Positions 8,427 through 10,624 of a stretch of 10,624 nucleotides of DNA are shown here, piece after piece. Source of the DNA: Verrucomicrobiota bacterium (GTDB lineage Bacteria; Verrucomicrobiota; Verrucomicrobiia; Chthoniobacterales; JAFAMB01); NCBI GenBank assembly GCA_019241095.1, contig JAFAXJ010000585.1:1-10624 (forward strand), given 5' to 3'. The notes under the pieces were generated by a model. The model worked only from the letters and a program-made list of their open reading frames with translations, searched no databases and was not told the origin of the DNA. The position numbers and the translations under genes were made by a program. Each line of letters begins with the position of its first letter. The first letter of the stretch is position 1.

Positions 8427-8445
8427 TGTGCAAACCAATTGCACA
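8427..8445. promoter_or_regulatory. Perfect 7-5-7 inverted repeat in the leader of the secreted protein
   Basis: TGTGCAA, spacer ACCAA, TTGCACA. It lies 25-43 nt upstream of the GTG at 8470 and downstream of the candidate promoter. It could be an operator or a 7-bp RNA hairpin with a 5-nt loop in the leader. No T-run follows, so it is not an intrinsic terminator. A second, more open pair overlaps it: AATTGGTT at 8391-8398 and AACCAATT at 8433-8440, so two alternative RNA foldings are possible. Confidence 0.45.
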
Positions 8446-8469
8446 ACGGTTCAAAATTCGGCATGGTAA

Positions 8470-9438
8470 GTGTCCGTGAGAATGCATCGGCTGTTAATAG
8501 GTGTGTTGGCGTTTTTCCTGCCTGCTATAGCTCAGGCTCAAGATTCGGCTTACAAAGCCTTGAGATCTGTCGGCAAGCTGCGAACTGAAAAAGCTCTGAA
8601 CGAAGTCGTTCTGATTTCGGGCCGCTCGGGCAGGCCACAACCACCGGAGTGGGAAGTGTCTTTGGACGATCCAACTGCTCGTAATGGCATTCGCGAACTG
8701 GACGTTGTAGCCGGCCAGATAACTGCTGAACGCACACCCCTCAGAGGCCCGGAAACAGCACCTGTGGACCTGAAGAGGTTGAACCTGGATTCTGACAATG
8801 CTTTTCGTATTGCTGAAGAAGCGGCTGCCCGCAACCATGTCAGCTTTGACAGCGTTAACTATCAACTTGCGTCGGAAGGTCCATCAAGCGCCCCCGTGTG
8901 GACTTTGCAATTGTTTGACTACGAACAACGGCCAGTGGGAGTCGTTCGAATTGCAGCTGACACCGGCACCCTGATTAGTGGGACAAATTGGGTTCCGGAA
9001 GCTGTGGGCCGCAATGTAGCGAATGCACCCGCGTACGGCCCGCAGCCTGTGCCGCCGCCAGACGCGGATCGGCGCCCGCCAAACCGCGTATATGATGCAT
9101 CTCGTGACGGCGTGTCTAATGGTTCGGATGCCCGTACGAGCGGCACTCTGGGGGAGAAGGCAAATCGGTTTGGCGCATCGGTCGTTAGATTCGGTGAAAC
9201 CGTAGCGCACAGAACAGAACGAATCGCAAGAAAGGTAGGGGGCTGGTTCCAGGAGAAGTTCACCGGCCAAAATACACTCGATCCATATCGTCGGGATACT
9301 GACCCTCGGTACGCATCACCTGATGATGATGACGGTAATGACAATTATCCTGGACCAAGCCGAGATTTGCGCTCGGTGCCGCCCCCAAGAGACCCCTACA
9401 GTCAACCGGTTGCTCCGAGCTCGCCTGGAGGCCAATAG
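8470..9438 (+). CDS. Secreted protein with two PepSY-like segments and a disordered tail
   Basis: The product is 322 aa. A signal peptide (hydrophobic core about 8-20, cleavage after AQA near 23) predicts export. Residues about 24-90 (helix, then WEVSLDDPTARNG, RELDVVAGQITAERTP) and about 108-172 (AFRIAEEAAA, VWTLQLFDY, GVVRIAADTGTLISG) have the same plan: a helix, a Trp-led beta strand, a turn, then a strand ending in a Gly-x-Ile/Leu motif. This is the PepSY pattern, so I read them as a tandem repeat. From about 175 the protein is Pro/Asp/Gly/Arg-rich and probably disordered (for example VPPPDADRRPP, SPDDDDGND), broken by one amphipathic helix at about 224-265. No catalytic motif is visible. 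The start is uncertain: GTG 8470 is the longest, ATG 8482 (MHRLLIGVLAF) is equally good with the signal peptide. The gene stands alone, divergent from the response regulator. The function is unknown; binding or envelope roles are possible. Confidence 0.85.
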   Translation: MSVRMHRLLIGVLAFFLPAIAQAQDSAYKALRSVGKLRTEKALNEVVLISGRSGRPQPPEWEVSLDDPTARNGIRELDVVAGQITAERTPLRGPETAPVDLKRLNLDSDNAFRIAEEAAARNHVSFDSVNYQLASEGPSSAPVWTLQLFDYEQRPVGVVRIAADTGTLISGTNWVPEAVGRNVANAPAYGPQPVPPPDADRRPPNRVYDASRDGVSNGSDARTSGTLGEKANRFGASVVRFGETVAHRTERIARKVGGWFQEKFTGQNTLDPYRRDTDPRYASPDDDDGNDNYPGPSRDLRSVPPPRDPYSQPVAPSSPGGQ

Positions 9439-9462
9439 CAGATAGCGATCATCTTTCTCACA

Positions 9463-9480
9463 GACTCGTGGGACTCATGG
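9463..9480. repeat. Tandem 9-bp direct repeat between convergent genes
   Basis: GACTCGTGG is followed directly by GACTCATGG, one mismatch apart. The second copy (GACTCA, 9472-9477) can pair with TGAGTC at 9498-9503 across 20 nt. This 73-bp gap (9439-9511) between converging stop codons shows no strong hairpin with a T-run, so the site of transcription termination for both genes is unclear. Confidence 0.4.
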
Positions 9481-9511
9481 GAACGTGTGCTAGCGCTTGA
9501 GTCGCCAGCCA

Positions 9512-10624
9512 TCACAGGGCCCAGACTGTTTTCCCGGCGACAATCGTACGAACTGCACGGCCTTTGAGCTCCCACCGATCAAACGGGGTGTTGGTTGATT
9601 TTGAAAGCGACTGCTCTTTGTGAAAGGTCCATTCCAGCTCAGGATCCAGCAAGGTGATATCCCCGTCCGCTCCTGTAACGAGTGTGCCTTTCGGCAAACG
9701 CAACAGAGTGGCGGGATTAATCGTGTACATCGTCACAAATCGTTGCAGGTCGATCGCTTTCCTTTCATGAACTAGAATTTTGAGGAATATACCTATTTCG
9801 GTTTCTAAGCCCGTCATCCCGAATGGCGCTTGATCGAATTCGACCTCCTTCTCGAAAAATGCGTGAGGCGCGTGATCACTACAAAGAATCGAAATTGTAT
9901 CGTCCGAAACTGCTTCGATCAAAGCTTCGACGTCCTCTCGCGCGCGGAGAGGAGGGTTCACTTTAAAATTGGAATCAAAGCTGCTCACCGATTCATCGGT
10001 CAAAGCGATATGGTGCGGACAGAGCTCGCCCGTGATCGGCACTCCACGGGATCTGGCATCCCTTAAAAGCCTTGTGCTGCCGGCCGAACTCAGGTGCTGG
10101 CAGTGAACACGGGTTTTACACAATTCAGCGAGAAGGACATTCCGCATTACCATCAACTCTTCACCGGCGCGGGGCCAGCCAGGCAAGCCAAGAACGGTAC
10201 TCCAATAACCTTCATGCATAAGACCGTTCCCGACCATGTTATAGTCTTGGCAATGATCAAGGACCGCAATGTCGAACATACTGGCATACTCGACCGCTCG
10301 CCGCATAAGATCATGATTTTGAACGCAATGACCGTCATCCGTGATAGCCACAATACCGGCCTGAACCATAGACCCGATCGGTGCTAACTCAGCTCCTGCC
10401 AAACCCTTGGTAATCGCTCCGGTCGGGAAAACGTTAACGCTGGAGCTACGATCAATGATCCAGGATATGGTGCTTGGATTATCCGCTGGGGGCGCCGTAT
10501 TTGGCATGCAAACGACCGAGGTAAATCCGCCGGCCGCTGCCGCTAGTGATCCAGATGCGATGGTTTCCTTGTGTGTTTGCCCAGGCTCTCGAAAATGAAC
10601 ATGCAGATCGATGAAACCCGGGGC
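9512..10624 (-). CDS. pyrC: Dihydroorotase (class I-like), 5' end outside window
   Basis: The enzyme interconverts N-carbamoyl-aspartate and dihydroorotate, the third step of de novo pyrimidine synthesis, in the cytosol. The 370 residues seen run to the natural stop; roughly the first 50 residues are beyond the right edge (family about 420-430 aa). Numbering from the first complete codon, the active site is intact: zinc ligands His8 and His10 with Arg12 in DLHVHFREPG, an Asp in TDDG (96-98), His124 in HCQD, His177 in HCQHLS, substrate Asn223 in KVNPPLR and catalytic Asp250 in SDHAPH. HKETIASG (18-25) and FGMTGLETE are further family hallmarks. HCQD replaces the more common HCED. Many bacteria place pyrB immediately upstream, which here would lie outside the window. 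The gene converges on the secreted-protein gene with a 73-bp gap. Confidence 0.97.
   Translation of the reverse strand, partial: APGFIDLHVHFREPGQTHKETIASGSLAAAAGGFTSVVCMPNTAPPADNPSTISWIIDRSSSVNVFPTGAITKGLAGAELAPIGSMVQAGIVAITDDGHCVQNHDLMRRAVEYASMFDIAVLDHCQDYNMVGNGLMHEGYWSTVLGLPGWPRAGEELMVMRNVLLAELCKTRVHCQHLSSAGSTRLLRDARSRGVPITGELCPHHIALTDESVSSFDSNFKVNPPLRAREDVEALIEAVSDDTISILCSDHAPHAFFEKEVEFDQAPFGMTGLETEIGIFLKILVHERKAIDLQRFVTMYTINPATLLRLPKGTLVTGADGDITLLDPELEWTFHKEQSLSKSTNTPFDRWELKGRAVRTIVAGKTVWAL

Noticed and set aside
8272..8469. 65-codon plus-strand ORF in the divergent intergenic region
   Set aside because: It has a TTG start, no ribosome binding site and low-complexity composition, and it covers the promoter-like region and hairpin.
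9439..9511. Bidirectional terminator between the convergent genes
   Set aside because: Only 6-bp arms 20 nt apart and no T-run on either strand.

Overview
The window looks like ordinary bacterial chromosome of about 50% G+C, densely coded, with no phage, transposon, CRISPR, tRNA or rRNA signals that I could recognise. The organism is probably a Verrucomicrobiota member or a relative. This rests on remembered resemblance of the class V aminotransferase and UvrA sequences to proteins of that phylum, not on a search, so treat it as tentative.

Layout: five genes run leftward on the minus strand from about 8.24 kb to the left edge. In reading order they are an NtrC-type sigma-54 response regulator (8239-6875), a 108-codon ORF of unknown function (6862-6536), uvrA (6439-3548), a secreted TPR-repeat protein (3551-1110) whose GTG start overlaps the uvrA stop, and a class V PLP aminotransferase that runs off the left edge (970-1). 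A 230-bp AT-rich divergent intergenic region (8240-8469) separates this block from one plus-strand gene, a secreted protein of 322 aa with two PepSY-like segments and a disordered tail (8470-9438). That gene converges on a dihydroorotase gene (pyrC, minus strand) which enters from the right edge and ends at 9512.

Functions: UvrA (nucleotide excision repair) and dihydroorotase (de novo pyrimidine synthesis) are housekeeping. The aminotransferase probably serves serine/glycine/glyoxylate metabolism. The TPR protein is likely a periplasmic scaffold, and its start is translationally coupled to uvrA. The response regulator has no full histidine kinase beside it. The next ORF, which lies in the same frame directly after its stop codon, resembles only the helical-hairpin (DHp) part of a kinase, and this is the most curious local arrangement.

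Points for a second look: that DHp-like orphan ORF; a UvrA zinc module with one of four cysteines missing; a perfect 10-3-10 inverted repeat upstream of the aminotransferase; a perfect 7-5-7 inverted repeat in the leader of the secreted PepSY-like protein; and a GAFTDA variant of the sigma-54 contact loop. I do not see a convincing new multi-gene system here.
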